In this document: positions 1-8,792 of the stretch, one piece after another | Position numbering within the stretch: position 1 is the stretch's first letter | Layout of the letters: every line of letters starts with the position of its first letter | Source of the DNA: Saccharibacillus deserti | Lineage (GTDB): Bacteria; Bacillota; Bacilli; Paenibacillales; Paenibacillaceae | DNA length: 64,000 bases | Reading direction: 5' to 3' | Assembly: GCF_013618475.1 (NCBI RefSeq) | Contig: NZ_JABJVN010000002.1 | Coordinates: 1 to 64,000, forward strand | The notes under the pieces: model-generated | Databases searched by the model: none | The model's input: the letters and a program-made list of their open reading frames with translations, nothing else | What the model was told of the DNA's origin: nothing | Made by a program: the position numbers and the translations under genes

Positions 1-263
1 TCACGGCCGTGACGATCTCGACGCCGAACGGCGATACGGTAGCGGAAAACGCGACGCTGGCGCTTGAGGCAGAGGTCACGCCAAACGGATCGAATCAAGA
101 AGTAACCTGGGCGGTCGCTGCCGGAACGGGAACGGCCACGATCGATGCGGAAACCGGCGTACTGACCGGCCAAACCGCAGGCACGGTGACGGTCACGGCG
201 ACGTCGGTCGGTAATTCGAACGTATCGGATACCCAGGTGATTACCGTAGTGAGCACGCTATAG
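1..263 (+). CDS. C-terminal end of an Ig-like (Big_2) domain surface protein, 5' truncated by the window
   Basis: The reading frame is open from position 3 and ends at the stop at 261-263. The visible 87 residues form one bacterial Ig-like fold of the Big_2 type: a Thr/Val/Ala-rich beta pattern with TISTPNGDTV near the start, VTWAV in the middle, and the usual closing GTATIDAETGVLTGQTAGTV followed by TVTATSV. Such domains occur in tandem in secreted adhesins and S-layer-associated proteins. No anchor or SLH motif is visible at this end, so the attachment signal, if there is one, must lie upstream. The family call is good; the role of the whole protein cannot be judged. Confidence 0.8.
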   Translation, partial: TAVTISTPNGDTVAENATLALEAEVTPNGSNQEVTWAVAAGTGTATIDAETGVLTGQTAGTVTVTATSVGNSNVSDTQVITVVSTL

Positions 264-298
264 GCGATTAATTAAGAAATTTTCGGTCAAAATTCGAA

Positions 299-550
299 AG
301 AGGAGCCTTTCAAGGCTCCTCCAACGTGTCGAGAAAGTCGTATTCTGAACAAAGTGAGGAGGCGGAGGGAGAAATTCAGTGTAGGAACGATAGTGTTCGC
401 CTTTGAAATCGAGAAAATTCTGCTGAAATTTAATCTTCTTCTCGATTTCAACACGCGACCGGAACGAATTTCTCCCGCAGCTGACGAACTTATAAAACGA
501 ATAGGACTTTCTCGACAGCCAGGAGGAGCCTTTCAAGGCTCCTCTTTTTT
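299..550. repeat. Long nested foldback element with hairpins at both ends
   Basis: The same 20-base hairpin (AGGAGCCTTTCAAGGCTCCT) stands at 301-320 and 524-543. Between them lie nested inverted arms: 327-345 pairs with 499-517 with one mismatch in 19, 367-377 pairs with 466-476, and an inner GAAATCGAGAA pairs with TTCTCGATTTC. The whole stretch could fold as one long hairpin. Only the right copy is followed by a T-run (544-550), so it also looks like a rho-independent terminator. A diverged copy of the right half lies at 36819-36905, which suggests a dispersed MITE-like or palindromic repeat family. Confidence 0.7.
524..550 (+). terminator. Rho-independent terminator at the right end of the foldback element
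   Basis: A perfect stem AGGAGCCTT/AAGGCTCCT is followed by a run of T at 544-550. It can end transcription coming from the Big_2 protein gene. Confidence 0.6.
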
Positions 551-654
551 GAGTGAAGATTTGCGGATTTCTTTGCATACGAGTATGTTAAAATGAAAGT
601 GTTAAAATGAAAGCAAACAATCAAAAAGAAACCGAATATCGAAGGGAGAACGAA

Positions 655-1248
655 ATGCGTAAACTTGTATTTTTCGTAGGAGGCGCCGGGAGCGGCAAGA
701 CCACGCTGGCAAAAGGAATCACCGACAAGCATCATGCGGTCTTCCTTGATATGGATACCGTGTCCCGCCGGGCAAGCGAGAAGATTATGCGGATTGCGGG
801 CCACGATCCCGACGACCGCGATTCGGCGGCTTACAAAGAATTGTGCAGGGATCTGGGCTATGAAATGACCATGGATGTGGCGCGGGAGAATCTGGAGCTG
901 AATGCCGACGTGTTCGCGGTAGGTCCGTTCACCAGCGAGATCCGGAATGCGAACTGGATTCACGAAGAACTGGCGAAGATCGGCGCCACCGTAAACGACG
1001 TCGAAGTCAAAGTCGTGTACGTCTATCTCGCCGATATGACGCAGTACAAGAAGCGTATCGAAGAACGCGGCCACAAAGCCGACGAGTGGAAGCTGGCGAA
1101 CTGGGACCTGTTCGTGAAGCGCATGGAACGGACCGATGTGGAGTGGGACCTGCCGGGCGATTCGGTTCTCTATTTCGACAACTCCGCTTCGACGCTGGAA
1201 GAAAACACGCTTGCGGTCGAGCGTTTTGTGTACGGCACACGGGATTAG
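655..1248 (+). CDS. AAA-type P-loop ATPase / kinase-like protein
   Basis: This 197-residue protein begins MRKLVFFVGGAGSGKTTLAKGI, with a Walker A loop (GGAGSGKTT) right at the N terminus. Small P-loop kinases of the AAA_33/zeta-toxin-like type are built this way. A DMDT stretch near residue 30 may be the acceptor-binding strand. The ATG at 655 is chosen because GGGAG lies seven bases upstream; an earlier in-frame ATG at 607 has no such site and would add an unstructured tail. The substrate is unknown. It is a single gene closed by a strong terminator. Confidence 0.7.
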   Translation: MRKLVFFVGGAGSGKTTLAKGITDKHHAVFLDMDTVSRRASEKIMRIAGHDPDDRDSAAYKELCRDLGYEMTMDVARENLELNADVFAVGPFTSEIRNANWIHEELAKIGATVNDVEVKVVYVYLADMTQYKKRIEERGHKADEWKLANWDLFVKRMERTDVEWDLPGDSVLYFDNSASTLEENTLAVERFVYGTRD

Positions 1249-1298
1249 GCGGAAAGTTTGCGCGCCGCCGGAACAATAGGCCGGGCGCATCGCACAAG

Positions 1299-1334
1299 AA
1301 AGCGAGGCCTCTCCGCAGGGAGAGGCCTCGCTTT
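1299..1334. terminator. Bidirectional rho-independent terminator
   Basis: A perfect 11-bp stem (GCGAGGCCTCT/AGAGGCCTCGC) is flanked by AAA and TTT. It sits between the rightward kinase-like gene and the leftward small membrane protein gene, so it can serve both. Confidence 0.85.
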
Positions 1335-1412
1335 CGGCCGTGCTTATATCGTATTTGGTGGGTACGACCCTGTCCAACCGCGGAACTGTCTGCGATAGAC
1401 GATCACGCGAGC

Positions 1413-1664
1413 TTACGGTTCTTCTTCCCGGTCGTACAGCCTGCTCTTCGGCTGTTCGCTCTTCAGCTCCTTCGACAAGCGGCGGAAATGCCGCATATGC
1501 AGCACGAACGTATACCCGCGCAGCGCAGCCAGCAGAACAGGCAGCAGAATGCCGGGCAGCGTATACAATTCAAAGTAGAAGATGGCGGCAATCGCCAAGG
1601 CGACAAACAGCACATCGAACATCATTTTCTGCTGCAGGCGAAGCTGGAGCTTCCGCTTATCCAT
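1413..1664 (-). CDS. Small membrane protein, two predicted membrane segments
   Basis: This 83-residue protein has a basic N terminus (MDKRKLQLRLQQK) and two adjacent hydrophobic stretches (FDVLFVALAIAAIFYFELY and LPGILLPVLLAALRGY), then a charged tail ending YDREEEP. I do not recognise a family. The start overlaps the stop of the upstream exonuclease gene by eight bases, so the two are probably translationally coupled. An upstream extension in the same frame is possible but would lie wholly inside the exonuclease gene. Confidence 0.6.
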   Translation of the reverse strand: MDKRKLQLRLQQKMMFDVLFVALAIAAIFYFELYTLPGILLPVLLAALRGYTFVLHMRHFRRLSKELKSEQPKSRLYDREEEP

Positions 1665-2736
1665 CCGCAGGTTCTCCGCTGCGGCCGCCTGCCGCTTGGC
1701 CTTCCGCCGCTTCCCGCAGCCGGACGGCAAATTCGTCTTCCGACAGGATCCGGACGCCGCTGCCGCCCGCCGCAAGCCGCGCGGCCGACTGCGTCTTGCC
1801 GCTCATGTACCCGCCTGCGGCGTATTTCGCATAGTCGCTGCGTCCGACCACCACATAATCGGTCTTCCATTCGACCGATTCGGCGCACAGCGCGCCCAGT
1901 CCGGCGGCTGTGCGCTGGGCTTCTTCGCGTTTCATGCCGCTCAGGCGCCCCGAGAACACAATCCGCTTGCCGTAGAGCGGATTGCCGCGGTCGGCCGCCG
2001 TATTCGGCGCCGGAGGCGCGGCTTTGCTCTTCGCAGCCCGGCCGGGTACGATGCTGCCGGCCGCGGAACCGCCGGTCTTCCCGGCGGCCGGTACGCTTCC
2101 CGTTCCCCGCGCGGCGGAAGCCGCTGCTTTTCGGCTCCGTCCGCCTTTGGTACCCGAAGAAAAGGTGAGATGCTCGCCGCTGTCGAGCATCTGGCCCAGC
2201 CGGTAGCCGTAGCGTTCGGCCAGACCCCCGCAGTCCGATGCTTTGCCTTCTTCCAAGCAGCGAAGAAAGATACGGGCGGCCGCCCGCGCGTCTTCCAGCG
2301 CGTCGTGATGCTTGAACGCATTCAAGCCCAGTTCGCGGGTGACCGTATTCAGCTTATGGTTGGGCATATCCGGCCAGATTCTGCGCGCCAGCAGGCACGA
2401 GCACATGTAGCGGATATGCGGCATTTCCAGTCCGTGAGTCACGGCGCTGCGCCGCAGTACGCTCATATCGAACGAAGCGTTGTGCGCGACCAGCACGCGA
2501 TCTTCGATCCGCCGCCGCAGTTCCGGCCAAATATCGGCAAAAGACGGCGAGTTGACGACCTGGTCCGGCGTGATGCCGTGTACCGCGATGCAGAAGTAAT
2601 CGAAGTCGTCGTGCGGATTGACGAGCGTATAATATTCGTCGACAATTTGTCCGCCGCGCACGTCGACAAGACCTACCGCGCAGACGCTTGCCCGTTTGGC
2701 ATTGGCCGTTTCAAAGTCGATGGCCACAAAGTCCAT
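1657..2736 (-). CDS. DnaQ-like 3'-5' exonuclease with C-terminal BRCT domain
   Basis: This 359-residue protein starts MDFVAIDFETAN, the Exo I motif of DEDDh exonucleases (D7, E9). Exo II (NASFDMSVLRR) and Exo III (HDALEDARAAARIF) follow. After an Ala/Gly/Lys-rich linker (about residues 170-235) comes a BRCT-like domain with GKRIVFSGRLSGMKREEA and TDYVVVGRS. The pairing resembles the exonuclease-BRCT proteins often annotated as polymerase III epsilon-like, which act on DNA ends in repair. The ATG at 2736 follows AAAGGAGG; a longer frame upstream has no ribosome site. It probably shares an operon with the small membrane protein downstream. Confidence 0.85.
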   Translation of the reverse strand: MDFVAIDFETANAKRASVCAVGLVDVRGGQIVDEYYTLVNPHDDFDYFCIAVHGITPDQVVNSPSFADIWPELRRRIEDRVLVAHNASFDMSVLRRSAVTHGLEMPHIRYMCSCLLARRIWPDMPNHKLNTVTRELGLNAFKHHDALEDARAAARIFLRCLEEGKASDCGGLAERYGYRLGQMLDSGEHLTFSSGTKGGRSRKAAASAARGTGSVPAAGKTGGSAAGSIVPGRAAKSKAAPPAPNTAADRGNPLYGKRIVFSGRLSGMKREEAQRTAAGLGALCAESVEWKTDYVVVGRSDYAKYAAGGYMSGKTQSAARLAAGGSGVRILSEDEFAVRLREAAEGQAAGGRSGEPADG

Positions 2737-2770
2737 AACGTCGATCCTCCTTTTAGGGATAAAATGCCGG

Positions 2771-3415
2771 TCAGCTGCCGATAAACGGACAGCGCCGGAC
2801 AAAATCGGGTTTGCCGACCTGGTCGACCAGAAAGCGCGCAACGTCCCCGTTGTAGATGCGGTTGCCCGTCATCCGTTCGGGATCGGCTTTGACCGCGCAT
2901 CCGCCCTGGCCTTCCTTGACGACCGGCAGGCGCACCAGCGTCCATTCCACGGAACTGTGCTGAAGCACGTTCAGTTCCCGCAGCCGGTCGGAAGCGAACT
3001 GCGGATGAAGCGAACGCAGCATGCGGGAGACGACGCGGCCTCCAAACGACTTGCGCTCGCCCTGAACTTTGAGCGACAGTCCGGTTACGCCGATATAGCG
3101 CCTTACGCCGGCCCGTTCCATCTCTTCGATCACACGGCAGGTCACCGTGCTGTAAAGCGGTTCTTCCTCCGGCGGTCTGCCGAACGTATTGATGACGGCG
3201 GAGCAGCCGGCCAGCAGTTCGCGCAGCGAATCGAAACGCGTGACGTCTCCCTGCACAACGGAGAGTCTCGCGGCCATTTCCGGCGGAAGCTGCATGCTTC
3301 GCACGTTCCGGACAAGCATCCGCACCCGGTAGCCCTGCTGCAGCGCACAGCTGACGACATAGCGTCCCACGCTGCCCGTTCCGCCGATGACGGCGATGAG
3401 CTTAGACTGATTCAT
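2771..3415 (-). CDS. NAD(P)-binding (NmrA/atypical SDR) protein
   Basis: This 214-residue protein opens with a Rossmann nucleotide-binding motif (IAVIGGTGSVGRYVV; GGTGxxGR), typical of NmrA-like and atypical short-chain dehydrogenases. The body keeps the family pattern (VQGDVTRFDSLRELLAGCSAVINTFG, then YIGVTGLSLK), but no classical YxxxK catalytic pair is obvious. Many relatives are redox sensors or sugar-nucleotide epimerase-like proteins. The ATG at 3415 has GGAGGG five bases upstream. The exonuclease gene starts 34 bases downstream, so the three leftward genes may form one operon. Confidence 0.75.
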   Translation of the reverse strand: MNQSKLIAVIGGTGSVGRYVVSCALQQGYRVRMLVRNVRSMQLPPEMAARLSVVQGDVTRFDSLRELLAGCSAVINTFGRPPEEEPLYSTVTCRVIEEMERAGVRRYIGVTGLSLKVQGERKSFGGRVVSRMLRSLHPQFASDRLRELNVLQHSSVEWTLVRLPVVKEGQGGCAVKADPERMTGNRIYNGDVARFLVDQVGKPDFVRRCPFIGS

Positions 3416-3651
3416 GTGACCCTCCATCTATATCGATCCTGAAAATTCGGTATCGGGATCTGCCGCCGCAGCGGCGGCAGTCCTCTTTACCATTATGCGA
3501 TTCCGGCGTTCCGGTTTCAACTTTGCAGCCTGCGGGGCGGCAGACAAGGAGGGGCTTTTTACATAAATCGTAATCTTTCTTAATACGGGGCGAATGTTTC
3601 TTTCCTACACTGGAAAAGGTTTGAAACCCCATACAGAAGGAGCGGATTGAT

Positions 3652-5307
3652 TTGCAAAAGGTTGGACCTGCACGCGGAAAAAGCAAGGCGGCTTGGATGG
3701 CGGGAGCCCTGTCGGCGGCCATGCTTCTCGGAACCGGAGCCCAGGCGGCGTCGGCGGCCGATCAGCCCGAAATTCAGGCGCAGAACGTAATTCTCTTGAT
3801 TCCGGACGGTATGGGCATGGACGGCACGACACTGACCCGCTGGTACAACGGCGGCAAGCCGCTGGCCATGGACGAAATGGCCAGCGGACTGGTGCGGACC
3901 TATTCGGCCGATGCCGCAATCGCGGACTCGGCGCCGGCGGGCACGGCTTTTGCGACCGGCTACAAATCGCATACCGGTTATGTAGGCGTACTGCCGGACC
4001 GCAACACGATGCCGGGCCTCGATCCGATTGCAAACGGCGACGCCAAGAAGCCGGTCGCGAACGTGCTGGAAGCGGCGCGTCTGTCCGGCAAATCCACAGG
4101 GATCGTAGCCACTTCGGAAATCATGCACGCCACGCCGGCGGCATTCAGCGCCCATTATCCGGATCGCAGCAACTATGATGCGCTGAGCGAACAGCAGGTC
4201 TACGCGGATATCGATGTGGTGCTCGGCGGCGGCGCGAAATACTTCACGCCGGCCGGCCGCAAAGACGGAGAAAATCTGCAGCAGGTTATTCGCGACCGGG
4301 GTTACGACCTGGTAAACGATACGGCAGGCATGAAAAAATCCGGATCCGACAAATTGTGGGGCATGTTCGCGGAGACCGCGATGAGCTACGACATGGATCG
4401 CGATCCGGCCAAACAGCCGAGTCTTGCCGAGATGACGTCCAAAGCGATCGATGTACTGGACCGCAGCGAAGACGGATTCTTCCTCATGGTCGAAGGCAGC
4501 AAGGTCGACTGGGCGGCCCACGCGAACGATCCGATCGGCATCATCAGCGACGTGAATGCTTTCGACAAAGCCGTAGGCGAAGCGCTTGAGTTTGCCAAAA
4601 AAGACGGCAATACGATGGTGATCGCGGTTACGGACCACGGCAACGGCGGCATCTCGATCGGCGACCGCGCAACGACGGGCACGTATGACAAAGAGCCGCT
4701 TGCCACGTTCACCGCGCCGCTGCTCAAAGCGAAGCTGACGGGCGAAGGCGTCGAAAGCAAGCTTGCCAATCCGCGGACCAACAGCAATATCAAACAGGTG
4801 ATGGCCCAATACTACGGCATCAACGATCTGAGCAACAAGGAAGTCGAAGCGATCCGCCGGGCGGAAAAAGGCAAATTGAACTCGGTCATCGGACCGATGA
4901 TCAGCGAACGCGCGCATATCGGCTGGACATCGGGCGGCCATACGGGCGGCGATGTGGTCTTGTATTCCTACGCGCCGGACGGCCGCAAGCTGAGCGGGCT
5001 GCTGGAGAACACGGACATTGCACGGGCCATGGCTTCGGCGCTGGGTCTCAATCTCTCCGAAGTCTCGAAGCAGCTGTTCGTACCGGCCGAAGAAGCGTTC
5101 AAAGCCAAAGGCGCACAGTGGAAAATCGACAGCGCGGACAAAGCCAATCCGGTGCTGGTCGTGACCAAAGGCAAAGACACGCTGCGCCTGCCGGTGTTCA
5201 AGAGTACGGCGGAACTTAACGGCAAAAGCGTACAGCTCAAAGGAAACGTGATCGACAACGGCGTGAAACTGTTCGTGCCGCAGGATGCGGTGGATCTGCT
5301 GCCTTAA
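3652..5307 (+). CDS. Secreted alkaline phosphatase (PhoA family)
   Basis: This 551-residue protein carries a signal peptide (basic start, then a hydrophobic Ala/Leu stretch and GAQAASAAD). It has the metal-binding and catalytic motifs of alkaline phosphatases: PDGMGMDG (D52), ADSAPAGTAFATGYKS with nucleophile S93, VEGSKVDWAAHAND, VTDHGNGG and HIGWTSGGHTGGD. It hydrolyses phosphate monoesters outside the membrane. The last 70 residues (LRLPVFKSTAELNGKSV and following) resemble half of a copper-amine-oxidase-like stalk domain rather than the enzyme core. Translation starts at TTG 3652 after GAAGGAG. A phosphate-starvation promoter would be expected; I see only weak TTTACA-like words near 3558. 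Confidence 0.9.
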   Translation: MQKVGPARGKSKAAWMAGALSAAMLLGTGAQAASAADQPEIQAQNVILLIPDGMGMDGTTLTRWYNGGKPLAMDEMASGLVRTYSADAAIADSAPAGTAFATGYKSHTGYVGVLPDRNTMPGLDPIANGDAKKPVANVLEAARLSGKSTGIVATSEIMHATPAAFSAHYPDRSNYDALSEQQVYADIDVVLGGGAKYFTPAGRKDGENLQQVIRDRGYDLVNDTAGMKKSGSDKLWGMFAETAMSYDMDRDPAKQPSLAEMTSKAIDVLDRSEDGFFLMVEGSKVDWAAHANDPIGIISDVNAFDKAVGEALEFAKKDGNTMVIAVTDHGNGGISIGDRATTGTYDKEPLATFTAPLLKAKLTGEGVESKLANPRTNSNIKQVMAQYYGINDLSNKEVEAIRRAEKGKLNSVIGPMISERAHIGWTSGGHTGGDVVLYSYAPDGRKLSGLLENTDIARAMASALGLNLSEVSKQLFVPAEEAFKAKGAQWKIDSADKANPVLVVTKGKDTLRLPVFKSTAELNGKSVQLKGNVIDNGVKLFVPQDAVDLLP

Positions 5308-5406
5308 AAAGGCGATAATGAGCGGCCCGGCATGAACCCGATTCCGCCCGCCGGCGCACGGTTTGACGCCGGAGCGCAGAGCCGGCAGGATCGGACTTCA
5401 GCGTTC

Positions 5407-5440
5407 AGACTTCGGAGGATGTTTTCCGGAGTCTTTTTTT
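5407..5440 (+). terminator. Rho-independent terminator after the alkaline phosphatase gene
   Basis: The stem AGACTTCGGA/TCCGGAGTCT contains one G-U pair and is followed by a run of seven T. Confidence 0.8.
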
Positions 5441-5541
5441 GTCTTGGCGTGATACCAAGCATCTTCAATCGGGTATTGATACAAGAGCAGCCTGCCTGCT
5501 CGATCGGCCGAATTCCATGACAATCAACCCGGGAGAACACT

Positions 5542-6525
5542 ATGATCCTATTTGAAGAAGTAACCAAAATTTATGACGACGGGCGTACGGCTGCCGCCGG
5601 ATTGTCTTTTGAAGTCCAAAAAGGCGAATTTTTCGTTCTGATCGGCCCAAGCGGCTGCGGCAAAACGACGGTGCTCAAGATGATCAACCGTTTGATCGAA
5701 GCGAGCGGAGGGCGGATCGGTATCGACGGCCGTCCGATCGGCGGATACAAGCCGAACGAACTGCGCTGGAATATCGGGTATGTGCTGCAGCAGATCGCCC
5801 TGTTTCCCCATATGACCGTGGCGGAGAATGTCGCGGTCGTGCCGGAGCTGATGAAGAAGCCCCGCGAAGAGATCGACAAGACGGTAGACCGTCTGCTGCA
5901 CCAGGTGGGACTTGACCCGGACGTATACCGCAGCAAACGTCCGGACGAACTGTCCGGCGGCCAGCAGCAGCGGGTAGGTGTGGTGCGCGCGCTTGCGGCC
6001 GACCCCGATATCCTGCTGATGGACGAGCCGTTCAGCGCCCTGGATCCCGTTACGCGGGAAAAGCTGCAGAACGATCTGTTGGAACTTCAGCGCACCATCC
6101 GCAAGACGATCGTATTCGTGACCCACGATATGCGGGAAGCGCTCAAGCTCGGCGATCGGATCTGTCTGATGGACGGCGGACGGATCGTACAGATCGGCAC
6201 GCCGGACGAGATCGTGAATCGCCCCGCGAACGACTTCGTGCGCGAGTTTCTGGGCGGGGAGAACGCCGGACTGCCGCTGCGCGGAGCCCGTTTGTCCCTG
6301 ACGGCCGCAGAATTGTGCGAGCCGCTCGAACCCGACAGCCGTCTGGCGGCGGACGGCGCGGTCACGATCGGAGCCGATACCGAACTCGGTGATCTGCTGT
6401 GGCATCTTGCGGCGGAAGAACGGCTGCTGGTGCGAAGCGGCGATGTGGTGATCGGACTGCTGGAGCGTGAACGGACGCTCAAACGGATTGCCCGCGAACT
6501 GGCAGAAGGGGGCGAAGAGCGATGA
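5542..6525 (+). CDS. Osmolyte (OpuC/OpuB-type) ABC transporter ATP-binding protein
   Basis: This 327-residue ABC ATPase has Walker A (GPSGCGKTT, about residues 34-42), the Q-loop, signature LSGGQQQR, Walker B (ILLMDEPFSALD) and the H-loop THDMREAL. The sequence QIGTPDEIVNRPANDFVREFLG is the junction to the C-terminal regulatory part in glycine betaine/carnitine/choline transporters (OpuCA/OpuBA). Only one poorly conserved CBS-like region remains (about 245-327), where OpuCA usually has two. The gene overlaps the next by ATGA (6522-6525), so ATPase and permease are coupled. Probable role: energising uptake of a quaternary ammonium compatible solute. Confidence 0.88.
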   Translation: MILFEEVTKIYDDGRTAAAGLSFEVQKGEFFVLIGPSGCGKTTVLKMINRLIEASGGRIGIDGRPIGGYKPNELRWNIGYVLQQIALFPHMTVAENVAVVPELMKKPREEIDKTVDRLLHQVGLDPDVYRSKRPDELSGGQQQRVGVVRALAADPDILLMDEPFSALDPVTREKLQNDLLELQRTIRKTIVFVTHDMREALKLGDRICLMDGGRIVQIGTPDEIVNRPANDFVREFLGGENAGLPLRGARLSLTAAELCEPLEPDSRLAADGAVTIGADTELGDLLWHLAAEERLLVRSGDVVIGLLERERTLKRIARELAEGGEER

Positions 6526-8045
6526 ATACTTTTCTCGATGTGCTTGGCGAACGCCAGGGTCAGCTCTGGTCGACGCTTGGCGAACATATCGCCCTGTCGT
6601 TCATTTCCCTGCTGATCGCTTCGCTGATCGCCGTTCCGCTCGGTCTGCTGCTGGCGAGAAGTCCCCGCTCCGCGGAAGGCGTGATCGGGGTCACCGCCGT
6701 TCTGCAGACGATTCCGTCGCTGGCTCTGCTCGGCCTGATGATTCCGCTGCTGGGAATCGGCCGTATCCCGGCCGTGGTCGCGCTCGTTATTTATGCGCTG
6801 CTGCCGATTGTACGCAATACGTACACCGGCGTGCGCGAAGTGGACCCATCGCTGCTCGAAGCGGCCGACGCGATGGGCATGAACCGCCGCCGGAGGCTGA
6901 TCCGTGTCGAGCTGCCGCTGGCGATGCCCGTCATCATGGCGGGGCTGCGTACGGCAACCGTACTGATTATCGGGACGGCCACGCTGGCCGCGCTGATCGG
7001 CGGAGGCGGTCTCGGCGAGCTGATCCTGCTCGGGATCGACCGCAACGACACGAACCTGATCCTGCTCGGCGCTATACCCGCGGCACTATTGGCCATTATT
7101 TTCGATACGGCGCTGCGTTTCCTCGAGAAGCTGTCGCTAAAGCGTTCGCTTGCGGCATTGGGCGGATTCGCCGTCGTAATTGCCGCCTTCCTGATTATCC
7201 CGCTGCTCGGCCAATCGGGCAAAGCCGACCTGGTGATTGCGGGCAAGCTGGGGGCGGAACCGGAAATCCTGATCCATATGTACAAAGAATTGATCGAGCA
7301 GGATACCGACCTTGAAGTCGAACTGAAGCCGGGTCTCGGCAAGACTTCGTTCATATTCGCGGCTCTGCAAAATGGGAATGTGGATATTTATCCGGAATTT
7401 ACGGGAACGGCCATCAGCGAATTCATGAAGACGACCGCCGTCAGTACCGATGCCGCGGAAGTGTATGCCCAGGCCCGGGACGGCATGAAAAGCAAGTTTG
7501 GCATGGCGATGCTCGAACCGATGGCCTACAATAATACGTACGCGCTGGCCATGTCGAAGAAATTGGCCGATCAGTACGAGGTCAAGACGATTTCCGATCT
7601 CAAGCCGCTGCAAAATAATCTGGAAGCCGGATTTACGCTGGAGTTTTCCGACCGCGAAGACGGCTATCTCGGGATTCAGGAGCGGTACGGAATCAAGTTC
7701 CACACCGTATTTACGATGGAGCCGAAAGTCCGCTACCAGGCGATCGAGAGCGGCGACATCGATCTGCTCGACGCCTATTCCACGGACAGCGAACTGGCGC
7801 AGTACGATTTGACCGTGCTGGAAGACGATCAAGGACTGTTCCCGCCTTATCAGGGCGCTCCGCTTATGCTTCAGAGCACTCTGGAAGCCCATCCGGAGCT
7901 GGCCGACACGCTGAACGTATTGGCCGGTCAGATCACCGACGACGAGATGCGGAAGATGAATTATGCGGTCAACGCGGAAGGGCGTCCGGCGGCGGAAGTG
8001 GCGCGGGAATTCCTGACGGCCAAAGGGCTGCTTGACAGCCGTTAA
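6522..8045 (+). CDS. Fused osmolyte ABC permease and substrate-binding protein
   Basis: This 507-residue protein joins two parts that are separate genes in Bacillus OpuB/OpuC. Residues 1-235 are an inner-membrane permease with the EAADAMGMNRRRRLIRVELPLAMPVIMAG coupling loop. Residues about 240-507 are an OpuAC-type binding domain (KLGAEPEILIHMYKELIEQ, GNVDIYPEFTGTA, SGDIDLLDAYSTDSELAQYDL). The last membrane helix (LAALGGFAVVIAAFLIIPLLGQ) carries the binding domain to the outer face. Glycine betaine, carnitine or choline is the likely substrate class; which one cannot be told from sequence. The start is fixed by the ATGA overlap with the ATPase gene. Confidence 0.88.
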   Translation: MNTFLDVLGERQGQLWSTLGEHIALSFISLLIASLIAVPLGLLLARSPRSAEGVIGVTAVLQTIPSLALLGLMIPLLGIGRIPAVVALVIYALLPIVRNTYTGVREVDPSLLEAADAMGMNRRRRLIRVELPLAMPVIMAGLRTATVLIIGTATLAALIGGGGLGELILLGIDRNDTNLILLGAIPAALLAIIFDTALRFLEKLSLKRSLAALGGFAVVIAAFLIIPLLGQSGKADLVIAGKLGAEPEILIHMYKELIEQDTDLEVELKPGLGKTSFIFAALQNGNVDIYPEFTGTAISEFMKTTAVSTDAAEVYAQARDGMKSKFGMAMLEPMAYNNTYALAMSKKLADQYEVKTISDLKPLQNNLEAGFTLEFSDREDGYLGIQERYGIKFHTVFTMEPKVRYQAIESGDIDLLDAYSTDSELAQYDLTVLEDDQGLFPPYQGAPLMLQSTLEAHPELADTLNVLAGQITDDEMRKMNYAVNAEGRPAAEVAREFLTAKGLLDSR

Positions 8046-8087
8046 GAGCGGCCGAAGAAGCGGATGACCCGGAAAGGGCGGATCGAC

Positions 8088-8678
8088 ATGCAACAAGGAA
8101 TAGGATCGGTTCCCGAGAAACCGGTCGAGTATTATCCCCGCAAAGGCAAAATGCTGCAAATCGCTTTGTTCGGACTGCTATTCGTTATAGCTGGGTTTTA
8201 TCTGATGATTATCGGCTTTGGGCCGGGGGAAGACCATTCGATCTTCGGCGGAATCATGGGGGGGCTGTCGCTGCTGCTCGGATTGGCGGGCTTGGTCTTG
8301 GGAGTGAAACAGTCGTTAAGCCGGCAGCCGGGGCTGATCCTCGACGAGAACGGGCTGTACGACCATACATCGGCTTCGGGCGCCGGATTTGTGGCCTGGA
8401 GCGCGATCAGCCGGATTGAACCTTACGCGCTGATGAACCAGCCGTTTATCGGCGTCGATCTGTACGATCCGGCCGAATGGCTCGAGCGGCGCGGCGCGGT
8501 TTCCCGGGGCTTGATGAAAGCGAACCGCGGACTCGTGTCGTACCCGGTCAATCTTGCCATGCAGGGTTTCGGGCGCGAAGCGGCGGACATTCTGATCGAG
8601 ATGGAAGCGTACTGGCAGCGTTACGGCGATCCGGGCGCAGCGCGGAGCAGCATGGAAGATCCCGACCGAAGGTACTGA
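8088..8678 (+). CDS. STM3941-like membrane protein of unknown function
   Basis: This 196-residue protein has two hydrophobic segments (LQIALFGLLFVIAGFYLMIIGF and IFGGIMGGLSLLLGLAGLVLGV) followed by a soluble part. The pattern LILDENGLYDHTSASGAGFVAWSAISRIEPYALMNQPFIGVDLYDP matches the STM3941 family of small membrane proteins, whose function I do not know. The start at 8088 is preferred because AAAGGG lies nine bases upstream; an ATG at 8064 is possible. It follows the transporter closely and may be transcribed with it. Confidence 0.65.
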   Translation: MQQGIGSVPEKPVEYYPRKGKMLQIALFGLLFVIAGFYLMIIGFGPGEDHSIFGGIMGGLSLLLGLAGLVLGVKQSLSRQPGLILDENGLYDHTSASGAGFVAWSAISRIEPYALMNQPFIGVDLYDPAEWLERRGAVSRGLMKANRGLVSYPVNLAMQGFGREAADILIEMEAYWQRYGDPGAARSSMEDPDRRY

Positions 8679-8716
8679 GACTGGGCGGGGGAGAACGGAT
8701 TTCGGACGGATACGTC

Positions 8717-8756
8717 AAAAACACCGAAAAGGCCGCGGCCTTTTCGGTGTTTTTGT
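8717..8756. terminator. Bidirectional rho-independent terminator
   Basis: A long stem ACACCGAAAAGGCC/GGCCTTTTCGGTGT has A-runs before and T-runs after. It lies between the rightward membrane protein gene and the leftward superoxide dismutase gene. Confidence 0.85.
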
Positions 8757-8792
8757 GTGGGCTGCGCGTCTGCGCAAAACTGCCAAACCTGC

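Noticed and set aside
3556-3592. PhoP box before the alkaline phosphatase gene
   Set aside because: TTTACA-like words occur, but the regular spacing of repeats is not convincing.
3580-4941. Minus-strand open frame opposite the alkaline phosphatase gene
   Set aside because: It is antisense to a gene with complete catalytic motifs and has no ribosome site or domain.
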